Shown here: positions 1-5,955 of the stretch, piece by piece
Layout of the letters: every line of letters starts with the position of its first letter
Position numbering within the stretch: the stretch's first letter is position 1
Assembly (NCBI GenBank): GCA_963966315.1
Contig: CAWZYX010000151.1
Coordinates: forward strand, 1 to 6,099
DNA: 6,099 nucleotides
From: Winogradskyella_A sp963966315
Lineage (GTDB): Bacteria > Bacteroidota > Bacteroidia > Flavobacteriales > Flavobacteriaceae
Direction of reading: 5' to 3'
Program-made: the position numbers and the translations under genes
The notes under the pieces: model-generated
Seen by the model: only the letters and a program-made list of their open reading frames with translations
Told to the model about the DNA's origin: nothing
Databases searched by the model: none

Positions 1-1329
1 AATGACAAGTGGGATACCTTCTGGTCTCTTGGTGGTGACTGGGTGATCTCTAACGAAAGCTGGTTATCAGGTAACGACTTCTTGAGATTCCTTAAGGTGA
101 AAGGTTCTTACGGTACCACTGGTGATGAGAACGGTGTTGGCTTCTTTACGGGGGTGAATACGTTTAACCCTTCACTACTTGGTAATGAGGCCGCGATTCG
201 TCCAAGAACATTTGAGGATCCAAACTTAACCTGGGAGCGTGCTTCGCAATGGCAGGTAGGTGCTGAGTTTAGTTTAGGCAGTTTCCTTGATGGTGTGATC
301 GATTACTACCAAAAGGATACCGAAAACCTAATCTTTGAAAGACGAGTATCTCCTTCAACAGGTGTGGCAGTCATTGTAACTAATGATGGTGAGTTAAGAA
401 ACTCAGGTTTGGAATTTGATATGAATTTCCACCTGGTCAATACCCAGGATGTAACGCTTGACCTTTCTGTGAATGGTGCAGTGTACGACAACGAGATTAC
501 AGTAATGCCTCTGGATCCTGAAACTGGTGAACCAGCCTTATTCCAGAATGTTGGAGCTTACGGTTACGAGCAGGGAAGATCGATCTTCGATTTTTATATG
601 AGAGAGTACGCAGGTGTTGACCCTGCCGATGGATATCCAATGTGGTATGAGTACTATGATGATATCAATAGTAATGGTGTTCTTGATCCGGGTGAAGAAT
701 TACGTAACAATGAGGGTGTGCCTGATGGTTCTTTAACTCCTTATGTAAACGCTAATCCTGATGCCAACATTCAGAGAACAGTCACTAAGACCTATGCTAA
801 CTCAACTGAGTTATACATCAATAAATCGTCCATTCCTGATTTAGCAGGTGCCTTCCGTTTGGCAGGTAAGTTTGGAAACTTTAATGTGAACATGCAGTTT
901 ACTTACTCTATGGGTGGTTATGCATATGACTCTCAGTACGCTGAGTTAATGCACGATAACAACGGTGGTATTTTAGCCACTAACAGACACAAAGATGTAA
1001 GATCAAGATGGAGACAACCGGGAGACATTACTTCTGTACCATTAATTGCGGACCGAGTGATCCCTAACATTAACTCTCAGTCTTCCAGATTCATTACTAA
1101 GACTGATTTTATAGCGCTTAATAACATTCTTGTCGGTTACGACCTGCCAAGAAAGGTGTTAGGGAAGTCAGGAATTGACATGGTGAACATCTATGCATCT
1201 GGAGACAACCTATTTATTAGTAGTGCCAGAGAAGGATTCAATCCTCAGACCAGCCAGACTGGTAACTCTGGAAGAGGGCTTTATGCACCGTTGACTACTA
1301 TTACAGTAGGGGCAAGATTGAAATTTTAA
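1..1329 (+). CDS. SusC/RagA-like TonB-dependent outer-membrane transporter, C-terminal part (5' end outside window)
   Basis: This is the C-terminal ~442 residues of a SusC-family TonB-linked outer-membrane transporter, which imports oligomeric nutrients (glycans or peptides) through a 22-strand barrel using TonB energy. The frame is open from base 1 (N-D-K-W-D-T-F-W), so the gene begins upstream; a GTG at 43 lies inside the conserved 'GGDWVISNESWL' stretch and is not the real start. Family members are usually about 1000 residues, so the signal peptide, carboxypeptidase-like domain and plug are missing here. Visible hallmarks are the 'FEDPNLTWERASQWQVG' segment followed by 'DYYQKDTENLIF', a late 'DFIALNNILVGYDLP' strand, and the closing 'TITVGARLKF' with a terminal aromatic residue. 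An EF-hand-like loop lies at bases 661-696. A susD gene begins 15 bp downstream, the standard pairing, which makes the family assignment firm. The substrate cannot be read from this part. Confidence 0.95.
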   Translation, partial: NDKWDTFWSLGGDWVISNESWLSGNDFLRFLKVKGSYGTTGDENGVGFFTGVNTFNPSLLGNEAAIRPRTFEDPNLTWERASQWQVGAEFSLGSFLDGVIDYYQKDTENLIFERRVSPSTGVAVIVTNDGELRNSGLEFDMNFHLVNTQDVTLDLSVNGAVYDNEITVMPLDPETGEPALFQNVGAYGYEQGRSIFDFYMREYAGVDPADGYPMWYEYYDDINSNGVLDPGEELRNNEGVPDGSLTPYVNANPDANIQRTVTKTYANSTELYINKSSIPDLAGAFRLAGKFGNFNVNMQFTYSMGGYAYDSQYAELMHDNNGGILATNRHKDVRSRWRQPGDITSVPLIADRVIPNINSQSSRFITKTDFIALNNILVGYDLPRKVLGKSGIDMVNIYASGDNLFISSAREGFNPQTSQTGNSGRGLYAPLTTITVGARLKF

Positions 1330-1344
1330 CTTAAAAAAAGCGAT

Positions 1345-2847
1345 ATGAAAAAAAATGTATTAAGATTATTGGGAGCTGGGTGCCTTGCATTCATGCTTCA
1401 AAGTTGTGGAGACGATTTCTTGGTTGAGCAACCATCTGAGTTCATAAACAGTGACCAGATAGAGGAGTTCATCGAAGTAAGTACGTCATTACAGGAAGGT
1501 ACGGTGAACGGGTTATATGTAACCATGTTTACAACTCAAACTGGTGGTACGACCGGACACGATGATTTTGGTCAAAGAGGTTACGACTTATTTGCTGATT
1601 TCTTAACGAGTGACGTGGCGTTATCCGTAAGTACTTATGGATGGTACCGTTCATCGATCACTGAATATCAGGCAACGCAGGACTTCACATTTACTGATAA
1701 CTATCAGGTGTGGAGATATTACTATCGAGTGGTCAATGAGGCCAACCTGGTGATCCAGGGTATCGGTGGTAACGATGCAGATCCTGAGGGCGTGGAGGCG
1801 AGAGCTGCTTTAGGTCAGGCCTTTGCAATGAGAGCATATGCATACTACCACTTAGTAGCTTATTTAACCCGTGACTATAATCCATCAGAAGAGGCACTTC
1901 CTATCTACACCGAGCCAGGTTTCGAAGGAAAGCCTAAGTCTACTGTTGGTGAGGTTTATGAATTAATGGAGTCTGACTTAACAAGAGCGATCGATCTACT
2001 TGATGGTTTCGTAAGAAATAATAAAGTGAAGATCAACCAGCCTATTGCTAAAGGTATGTTGGCTTATGTAATTGCTTCTACCCGTTCAAGATGGGACGAA
2101 GTGGCACAATTAACTGCTGAAGCGATGGCCGAAAGTGGTACTTCATTAATGTCTTCTAATCCAAATGATCCAAACGGAATCTTTGGTGGATTTAACAATG
2201 TTTCTAACCCAAGCTGGTTGTGGGGCGTTGATTTGAACACTGATACAAACATTGGTTTAGTTTCATGGTGGGGTCAAATGGACTATTTCTCCTATTCGTA
2301 TGCTGCAGTTGGTGACTATAAGTGTATCGATGAGGCCCTATGGAATAGTATGAGACCAGATGATTTAAGAAGAATTCAGTTTGACGGTGGAGGATATCCT
2401 TTACAGCCAACATTGAAGTTCTATGATGAGAACCGTGTATTCTTCGGTGCTTCCCAGATCGTTCAGGCAGACTACGTGTACATGCGTTATGCAGAACTAC
2501 ACTTGTTAAATGCTGAAGCTTTGGCTAAAGCCGGTCAGGAAGGACCTGCAAGAGATCAGCTAAAGATTTTAGTAGAGAACAGACTCTCTAGTGGAGACGC
2601 TTCTTATATTGATAGCCTTTCAGGTCAGGATCTGATTGATGAGATTTACTTCCAAACCAGAGTGGAGCTTTGGGGAGAAGGAAAAACTTATCACGCTATG
2701 AGACGTAATCAAAAAGCGCATACAAGAGGTCAAAACCACTTATCATTTGTAGGTGAGACGATCGCTTATGACGAAGAAAGAATGACTTTTGAAATTCCTC
2801 TTCAGGAGATTCAGGATAACCTGTTCATCAACAGTCAGAATCAATAA
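1345..2847 (+). CDS. SusD/RagB-family nutrient-binding outer-membrane lipoprotein
   Basis: SusD-family surface lipoprotein of 500 residues, which acts as the lid of the SusC barrel and captures substrate at the cell surface. The N-terminus MKKNVLRLLGAGCLAFMLQSC is a lipoprotein signal peptide with lipobox LQSC (Cys21). The following G-D-D resembles the acidic surface-export signal of Bacteroidota lipoproteins. The helical TPR-like N-terminal domain (about residues 25-230) includes 'MRAYAYYHLV' near 162-171. The C-terminal SusD_RagB domain includes 'YMRYAELHLLNAEALAKAG' near 379-397 and ends with the typical 'FEIPLQEIQDN' close to residue 482. The length is normal for the family. The start at 1345 is supported by the signal peptide and an A-rich stretch (TTAAAAAAAG) upstream instead of a Shine-Dalgarno sequence, as is common in this phylum. 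It is very likely co-transcribed with the upstream susC-like gene. The specific ligand is unknown. Confidence 0.96.
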   Translation: MKKNVLRLLGAGCLAFMLQSCGDDFLVEQPSEFINSDQIEEFIEVSTSLQEGTVNGLYVTMFTTQTGGTTGHDDFGQRGYDLFADFLTSDVALSVSTYGWYRSSITEYQATQDFTFTDNYQVWRYYYRVVNEANLVIQGIGGNDADPEGVEARAALGQAFAMRAYAYYHLVAYLTRDYNPSEEALPIYTEPGFEGKPKSTVGEVYELMESDLTRAIDLLDGFVRNNKVKINQPIAKGMLAYVIASTRSRWDEVAQLTAEAMAESGTSLMSSNPNDPNGIFGGFNNVSNPSWLWGVDLNTDTNIGLVSWWGQMDYFSYSYAAVGDYKCIDEALWNSMRPDDLRRIQFDGGGYPLQPTLKFYDENRVFFGASQIVQADYVYMRYAELHLLNAEALAKAGQEGPARDQLKILVENRLSSGDASYIDSLSGQDLIDEIYFQTRVELWGEGKTYHAMRRNQKAHTRGQNHLSFVGETIAYDEERMTFEIPLQEIQDNLFINSQNQ

Positions 2848-2870
2848 ACAAACTAGCTAAAATCTAACTT

Positions 2871-3290
2871 ATGAAAAAAATCTTAAAACTTATTCCTCTG
2901 GTTCTACTCGCTGTAACGCTCAACAGTTGCGACGAGGACCTCGCTAGCGGTGCAACCGATACTGTTGGCTTTGAAGATTCAACCGCAGATGTGGGTGTGA
3001 ACGTTGGAGAAGAAACAGAAGAAGTGATCTTTGTTTACACAGGGAATGTAACTAGTGGTGACCGTACTTTTTCAGTAAGTGTTGATGCAGAAGCAACAAC
3101 TGCAGATCCTACTGCTTACGATGTGCCATCACAGGTGGTGATTCCCGGAGGAACCAATGTTGGAGAATTACCTGTTTTCCTAAGAGACATTAATCTTGGA
3201 GATGGTGTTTCCATTGTATTGAACTTAGCTTCTGAAGGATCAACTGTATTACTTCAGGATACTATTACGATCAATGTAACACAGGTGTGA
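2871..3290 (+). CDS. Small lipoprotein with Calx-beta-like domain; probably the N-terminal part of a TGA-interrupted gene
   Basis: Predicted 139-residue lipoprotein. A Lys-rich N-terminus and hydrophobic core lead to the lipobox LNSC (Cys20), followed by the acidic D-E-D expected for surface-exported Bacteroidota lipoproteins. Residues ~30-137 look like an all-beta immunoglobulin-like domain. The pattern 'RTFSVSVDAEATTADPTAYD', then 'VVIPGGTNVGELPVFL', then 'VSIVLNLASEG' resembles Calx-beta and related Bacteroidota sandwich domains (DUF4843/DUF1735-like). It starts 23 bp after the SusD gene, in the slot where SusE/SusF-like surface binding proteins sit, so a role as accessory binding lipoprotein is inferred. 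It stops at TGA, whereas the other genes here stop at TAA. The identical frame continues for 101 codons with a second conserved domain, so the product is probably truncated relative to the ancestral protein (~240 residues). The domain call rests on pattern recognition only. Confidence 0.8.
   Translation: MKKILKLIPLVLLAVTLNSCDEDLASGATDTVGFEDSTADVGVNVGEETEEVIFVYTGNVTSGDRTFSVSVDAEATTADPTAYDVPSQVVIPGGTNVGELPVFLRDINLGDGVSIVLNLASEGSTVLLQDTITINVTQV
3288..3290 (+). other. In-frame TGA separating the two halves of the lipoprotein locus
   Basis: The TGA is codon 140 counted from the ATG at 2871. Reading through it gives V-[TGA]-P-T-N-E-L-I-L-S and stays open to TAA at 3591-3593, for a 240-residue product. 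The following base is C; UGAC is among the weakest termination tetranucleotides measured in E. coli, so leaky termination is conceivable. A sense codon for Cys (TGT/TGC) or Trp (TGG) is one base away. From memory of homologues, this domain type usually opens with a cysteine just before the 'NELxLxIxxDNYP' strand, so Cys is my preferred ancestral residue. It may be a true nonsense mutation, a sequencing error or a read-through site; the sequence cannot decide. Confidence 0.75.
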
Positions 3291-3302
3291 CCAACTAATG
3301 AA

Positions 3303-3593
3303 TTGATCTTATCCATTGTGTATGATAATTATCCTGGTGAAACCACCTGGGAGATGTATCTGGAAGGAGAATTAATCGATTCAGGAGGTCCTGGTGAAGG
3401 AGCATCTTTTACTAAGAAATGGTGTGTAGACAATGGTAACTATACCTTTGTAATTTACGATCAGTTTGGTGATGGTATCTGTTGTGCTTACGGTAGTGGA
3501 TCTTATTCCCTTACTTCCAATGGCGTAACAGTAGCATCAGGTGGTGAGTTTGGTGTGTCTGAATCGACGGACTTTACTTTGCCTGCAGACTAA
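3303..3593 (+). CDS. C-terminal GDGICC-type domain, downstream fragment of the interrupted lipoprotein gene
   Basis: The frame is continuous with the lipoprotein upstream, but separated by TGA. If translated on its own, the only nearby in-frame start is TTG at 3303, giving 96 residues with no signal peptide. No ribosome-binding signal is evident, and the nearest ATG (3298) is out of frame and stops after two codons, so independent expression is doubtful. The content is a compact beta domain: 'SIVYDNYPGETTWEMYL', 'DSGGPGEG', 'CVDNGNYTFVIYDQFGDG', 'ICCAYGSGSYSL', 'VASGGEFGVSES'. This pattern of DNYPxET, a single Cys, GDGICCxYGxGxY and ASGGxFGxSE recurs in exported proteins of Bacteroidota and some microbial eukaryotes; its function is not known to me. 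Its cysteines suggest disulfides outside the cytoplasm, which fits a C-terminal module of a surface lipoprotein better than a free cytoplasmic protein. It ends at TAA just before the operon terminator. Confidence 0.65.
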   Translation: MILSIVYDNYPGETTWEMYLEGELIDSGGPGEGASFTKKWCVDNGNYTFVIYDQFGDGICCAYGSGSYSLTSNGVTVASGGEFGVSESTDFTLPAD

Positions 3594-3612
3594 TCGTCGA
3601 GAAATAACCCAA

Positions 3613-3644
3613 AAAAAAGGTCTACTTTTCAGTAGACCTTTTTT
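3613..3644 (+). terminator. Rho-independent terminator of the susC-susD-lipoprotein operon
   Basis: A perfect 8-bp GC-containing stem, GGTCTACT (3619-3626) with AGTAGACC (3631-3638), closes a TTTC loop and is followed by six T. The A-run before the stem (3611-3618) can pair with this T-run, lengthening the helix and giving a U-tract on either strand, so the element could terminate in both directions. It lies 19 bases after the TAA at 3593 and separates the uptake operon from the porin gene. Confidence 0.93.
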
Positions 3645-3674
3645 ATTTTCGTTGCATTCATACTTTTTTAAGAA

Positions 3675-3679
3675 AAGGA
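3675..3679 (+). promoter_or_regulatory. AAGGA, Shine-Dalgarno-like site before the porin gene
   Basis: AAGGA ends 6 bases before the ATG at 3686 and 12 before the alternative in-frame ATG at 3692, so spacing favours 3686. The two lipoprotein genes in the window lack such a site and have A-rich leaders instead. Shine-Dalgarno use is generally weak in Bacteroidota, so this may be partly fortuitous. Confidence 0.4.
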
Positions 3680-3685
3680 CGTTTT

Positions 3686-5662
3686 ATGTTCATGGGGCCA
3701 TACCGTAATCTAGTGCTATTAGCGATGCTGAGTGTCAGTGCGTCGATGCTCTATGGGCAAAGAAAACTCACCGGACGTCCTGCGCGCCCCAACAATCCGA
3801 ACATATCAGATACGCTTACCAACACCGGGAAGCCTTCTGCCAAATTCGACAAGGTAGCAGATATAGAAGACTATATTCTGGAATCGATAGATCGTGATAC
3901 AACTTTTGTAGATACCACACTGACCATCTATAAGGAATACAAGTTCAATTATCTACGTAGAGATCGCTTTGGATTGATGCAGTTTGCCAATGTTGGGCAA
4001 ACCTATAACTCCTTAACTTATAACCTAAGAAATACCCAGGCCATTCCTTTGTTTGCGGCACAGGCCCGACACTTTAACTATTTCAGGAAAGAAGACATAC
4101 AATACTATTCGGTTCCTACTCCTTTTACCGAGCTTTACTGGAAGACTGCGTTTGAACAGGGACAAACGCTCGATGCTTTTTTTACCATCAATACAACCAA
4201 ACAATGGAATTTTTCCGTAGCCTACAAAGGGCTAAGATCACTGGGTAATTACCAGAACGCTTTGACCAGTACAGGTAATTTTAGGTTTACCACCAATTAC
4301 CGCACTAAAAATGAGCGTTATCGAATGCGGGGGCACGTGGTATATCAGGACCTGCTCAATGAGGAGAACGGAGGACTTCGGGATGAGGATATAGAAAAGT
4401 TTACCAGTGGCGATCCCGAGTTCTTAGATCGCTCACTCTTTGATATGAATTTCGAGAACGCCGAGAATATTCTAGTGGGGCGTCGTTTTCACCTCGACCA
4501 TAGCTACGAAGTGCTGCGTTCTAAAGACTCCCTGCAATCCAATAAATTAAACATTAATCACATCATTGGCTTTGAAGATCGTTATTATCAGTTTACTCAA
4601 GGAACCCTGGCAGCCGGTTATTTTGGACAGGCCTTTAACAGCTCCATAAACGATAAAGTGACCCTGGAAGATTTTTATACGAGTATAGGAGCCAATTACT
4701 CGAACAGGGTATTAGGTGACTTTTATGCCTCTCTGGGGTATAAGGACCTCAATTATGGATACAATAAGGTGGTTCAATTAGAGGACCAGCTGGTGGGTAA
4801 CCGTATCAAAAACAGCTTCACTCATTTTGATGCTGCTTATAAAAAGCGACTAAAGGAGTTTTATCTGGAAGCTAAGGCGGGGATTAATTTATCAGACGAT
4901 TTCGAGGGGAGTTATCTGGATGCTCAGGTATCCTATACTTTTTTTGATCATTTGAATGTGACGGGTGGCATCAATATCAACAGCAAGCGTCCGGAGTTCA
5001 ATCAATTGCTTTTTCAAAGCCAATACATTAATTACAACTGGGATAATCAAGCTGGTTTTGACAATGTGAACACTCAGCAGATCTTTGCCGAGATACGATC
5101 GGACCGCTGGGTAAATTTATTCCTGGATGTATCGAACATACAGAATTATACCTTTTTTAATCTTGAAGATACCGTGGATGGGGTTCGTGTAGTGAAGCCC
5201 AGGCAAAGCGAGGAGTCCATACAGTACATCCGTTTAAAAGCGCAGAAGGAATTCAGGTACGGGAAGTTTGCTTTGGAAAATACACTGCTTTTTCAAAGCA
5301 GTAACTCTGCAGATTTAAATGTACCGGAGTTTGTTACCAGAAATTCACTGTACTTCACTGATGAAGTATTTAAGAAAGCATTAAAATTTCAAACGGGTTT
5401 TATTTTTAATTTCTTTACCGAGTACCATATGAACCGTTATGATCCTTTGCTGGCAGAATTTTACACGCAGACGGAGCAGGAGATTGGCGGATTCCCTCGA
5501 TTGGATTTCTTTTTAAACTTTCAGGTGCGCAGTGCGCGGGTGTTTTTTAAGGCTGAGCATTTTAATGCGGCTTTTACCGGATACGATTATTTTGCAGCAC
5601 CCAATCATCCTTATCGAGATTTTAAAATTCGATTCGGGCTGGTGTGGAATTTTTTCTTATAA
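3686..5662 (+). CDS. Putative beta-barrel outer-membrane porin (Bacteroidota 'putative porin' family, Porin_10-like)
   Basis: A 658-residue exported protein. The N-terminus has Arg7, a hydrophobic core (LVLLAMLSVSASML) and a likely signal peptidase I site after residue 24 (LYG/Q). A polar, Pro/Asn/Thr-rich linker runs to about residue 75. A conserved-looking block, 'YNYL/FNYLRRDRFGLMQFANVGQTYNSL' in character, has FANVGQ at residues 100-105. From there to the end the sequence alternates aromatic and polar residues as in transmembrane beta-strands, closing with 'DFKIRFGLVWNFFL', a typical outer-membrane barrel C-terminus. Together these match the family annotated as putative porin (DUF4289/Porin_10); this is recognised from memory, and its transport substrate is not established. 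It appears monocistronic, isolated by a terminator upstream and an rRNA promoter region downstream. Codon choice is visibly less restricted than in the susC/susD genes (more GGG, CGG, CTG), compatible with lower expression. ATG at 3692 is the alternative start. Confidence 0.88.
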   Translation: MFMGPYRNLVLLAMLSVSASMLYGQRKLTGRPARPNNPNISDTLTNTGKPSAKFDKVADIEDYILESIDRDTTFVDTTLTIYKEYKFNYLRRDRFGLMQFANVGQTYNSLTYNLRNTQAIPLFAAQARHFNYFRKEDIQYYSVPTPFTELYWKTAFEQGQTLDAFFTINTTKQWNFSVAYKGLRSLGNYQNALTSTGNFRFTTNYRTKNERYRMRGHVVYQDLLNEENGGLRDEDIEKFTSGDPEFLDRSLFDMNFENAENILVGRRFHLDHSYEVLRSKDSLQSNKLNINHIIGFEDRYYQFTQGTLAAGYFGQAFNSSINDKVTLEDFYTSIGANYSNRVLGDFYASLGYKDLNYGYNKVVQLEDQLVGNRIKNSFTHFDAAYKKRLKEFYLEAKAGINLSDDFEGSYLDAQVSYTFFDHLNVTGGININSKRPEFNQLLFQSQYINYNWDNQAGFDNVNTQQIFAEIRSDRWVNLFLDVSNIQNYTFFNLEDTVDGVRVVKPRQSEESIQYIRLKAQKEFRYGKFALENTLLFQSSNSADLNVPEFVTRNSLYFTDEVFKKALKFQTGFIFNFFTEYHMNRYDPLLAEFYTQTEQEIGGFPRLDFFLNFQVRSARVFFKAEHFNAAFTGYDYFAAPNHPYRDFKIRFGLVWNFFL

Positions 5663-5725
5663 CATTAGGAATCAGTCCCTTATTTTCGTATCTTTAACTT
5701 TCCTCTAATTTATTTTGAAAACTAC
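5663..5725. other. Spacer after the porin gene, no convincing terminator
   Basis: No GC-rich hairpin followed by a T-run is visible between the porin stop and the first rRNA promoter. Two partial matches to the -7 consensus (TATTTTCG at 5681 and TATCTTTA at 5689) lack a TTG at the right distance and are not called as promoters. The rest of the non-coding stretch up to 16S is taken up by the promoters, the A/T block and the leader listed separately. Confidence 0.6.
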
Positions 5726-5755
5726 TTGCGCAGATAAATATCTGTTATATCTTTG
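5726..5755 (+). promoter_or_regulatory. rRNA operon promoter P1 (Bacteroidota consensus)
   Basis: TTG at 5726-5728, a 19-bp spacer and a perfect -7 box TATCTTTG at 5748-5755 match the primary-sigma consensus of Bacteroidota (TTG / TAnnTTTG). Transcription should begin at roughly 5759-5764. No protein gene lies between here and 16S, so it most likely drives the rRNA operon together with P2. The spacer contains a perfect inverted repeat. Confidence 0.8.
5731..5744. repeat. Perfect 6-bp inverted repeat in the P1 spacer, possible operator
   Basis: CAGATA (5731-5736), AA, TATCTG (5739-5744) is a perfect palindrome with a 2-bp centre, placed between the -33 and -7 elements of P1. A dimeric regulator bound here would cover both. 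No regulator gene is visible in the window, so the operator role is inference; chance is possible in A/T-rich DNA. Confidence 0.5.
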
Positions 5756-5813
5756 CGCCCTCATTTGCACCAATAATGGTGAAAAATGGAGTCGTTCTTT
5801 AGTATGATTTTGA

Positions 5814-5848
5814 CCTTTTGAAAAAAAAATAAAATATTTTTTAAAAGG
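5814..5848. promoter_or_regulatory. A/T-rich block upstream of P2, UP-element-like, with dyad symmetry
   Basis: Almost pure A/T tract (nine A from 5821, six T at 5837-5842) lying directly upstream of the P2 -33 element, the position of UP elements that raise rRNA promoter strength through the RNA polymerase alpha subunits. It is also symmetric: CCTTTT (5814-5819) pairs with AAAAGG (5843-5848), and the inner A6 and T6 runs pair around a 10-base loop with one bulged G (5820). As there is no T-run after it, it is a poor + strand terminator. Confidence 0.55.
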
Positions 5849-5850
5849 TG

Positions 5851-5881
5851 TTGTGGGAATTAAAAAACGGTTATATATTTG
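5851..5881 (+). promoter_or_regulatory. rRNA operon promoter P2 (Bacteroidota consensus)
   Basis: TTG at 5851-5853, a 20-bp spacer and a perfect -7 box TATATTTG at 5874-5881, followed by CACCCGC. Predicted start of transcription is about 5885-5890, giving a leader of roughly 155 bases before 16S. With the A/T tract immediately upstream this has the layout of a strong rRNA core promoter. Confidence 0.87.
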
Positions 5882-5924
5882 CACCCGCTAAAACGGGGAA
5901 CTGTTAAGGTGAGAGTAATAGAGA

Positions 5925-5936
5925 AGTTATTTGACA
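5925..5936 (+). promoter_or_regulatory. boxA-like antitermination element
   Basis: AGTTATTTGACA matches E. coli rRNA boxA (TGCTCTTTAACA) at 8 of 12 positions and sits in the leader about 40 bases after the predicted P2 start. In rRNA operons boxA RNA is bound by NusB/NusE to prevent premature termination. Similar 'TTTGACATATTG' leader strings are familiar in flavobacterial rRNA operons. Confidence 0.55.
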
Positions 5937-5955
5937 TATTGAAATTGACAGCGTA

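Noticed and set aside
43..45. GTG at 43 as start of the first coding region
   Set aside because: The frame is open from base 1 and the residues before it continue the SusC family pattern; the gene is truncated by the window edge.
306..491. Antisense open frame inside the susC-like gene
   Set aside because: Fully shadowed by a well-supported gene, with no recognisable protein features.
2064..2413. Two overlapping antisense open frames inside the susD-like gene
   Set aside because: Both lie opposite a conserved SusD coding region, overlap each other, and show no domain, signal or start context.
3288..3290. Genome-wide reassignment of TGA to Trp
   Set aside because: Tryptophan is encoded by TGG throughout and no other in-frame TGA occurs in the long genes; the remainder looks like the standard bacterial code.
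3298..3306. ATG at 3298 as start of the downstream fragment
   Set aside because: It is out of frame with the domain and gives ATG-AAT-TGA, a two-codon dead end.
3288..3340. Selenocysteine insertion at the TGA
   Set aside because: No stable GC-containing stem-loop of the bacterial SECIS type is seen immediately downstream, and selenocysteine use is rare in this group.
3644..3668. Promoter for the porin gene (TATTTTCG at 3644 or TACTTTTT at 3661)
   Set aside because: Each has one mismatch in the fixed bases of the -7 box and neither has a TTG at 19-21 bp upstream, so I cannot support a call.
5931..5950. TTGACA copies as sigma70-type -35 boxes
   Set aside because: Bacteroidota use a different core consensus, no TATAAT-like partner is present, and the site lies inside the rRNA leader.
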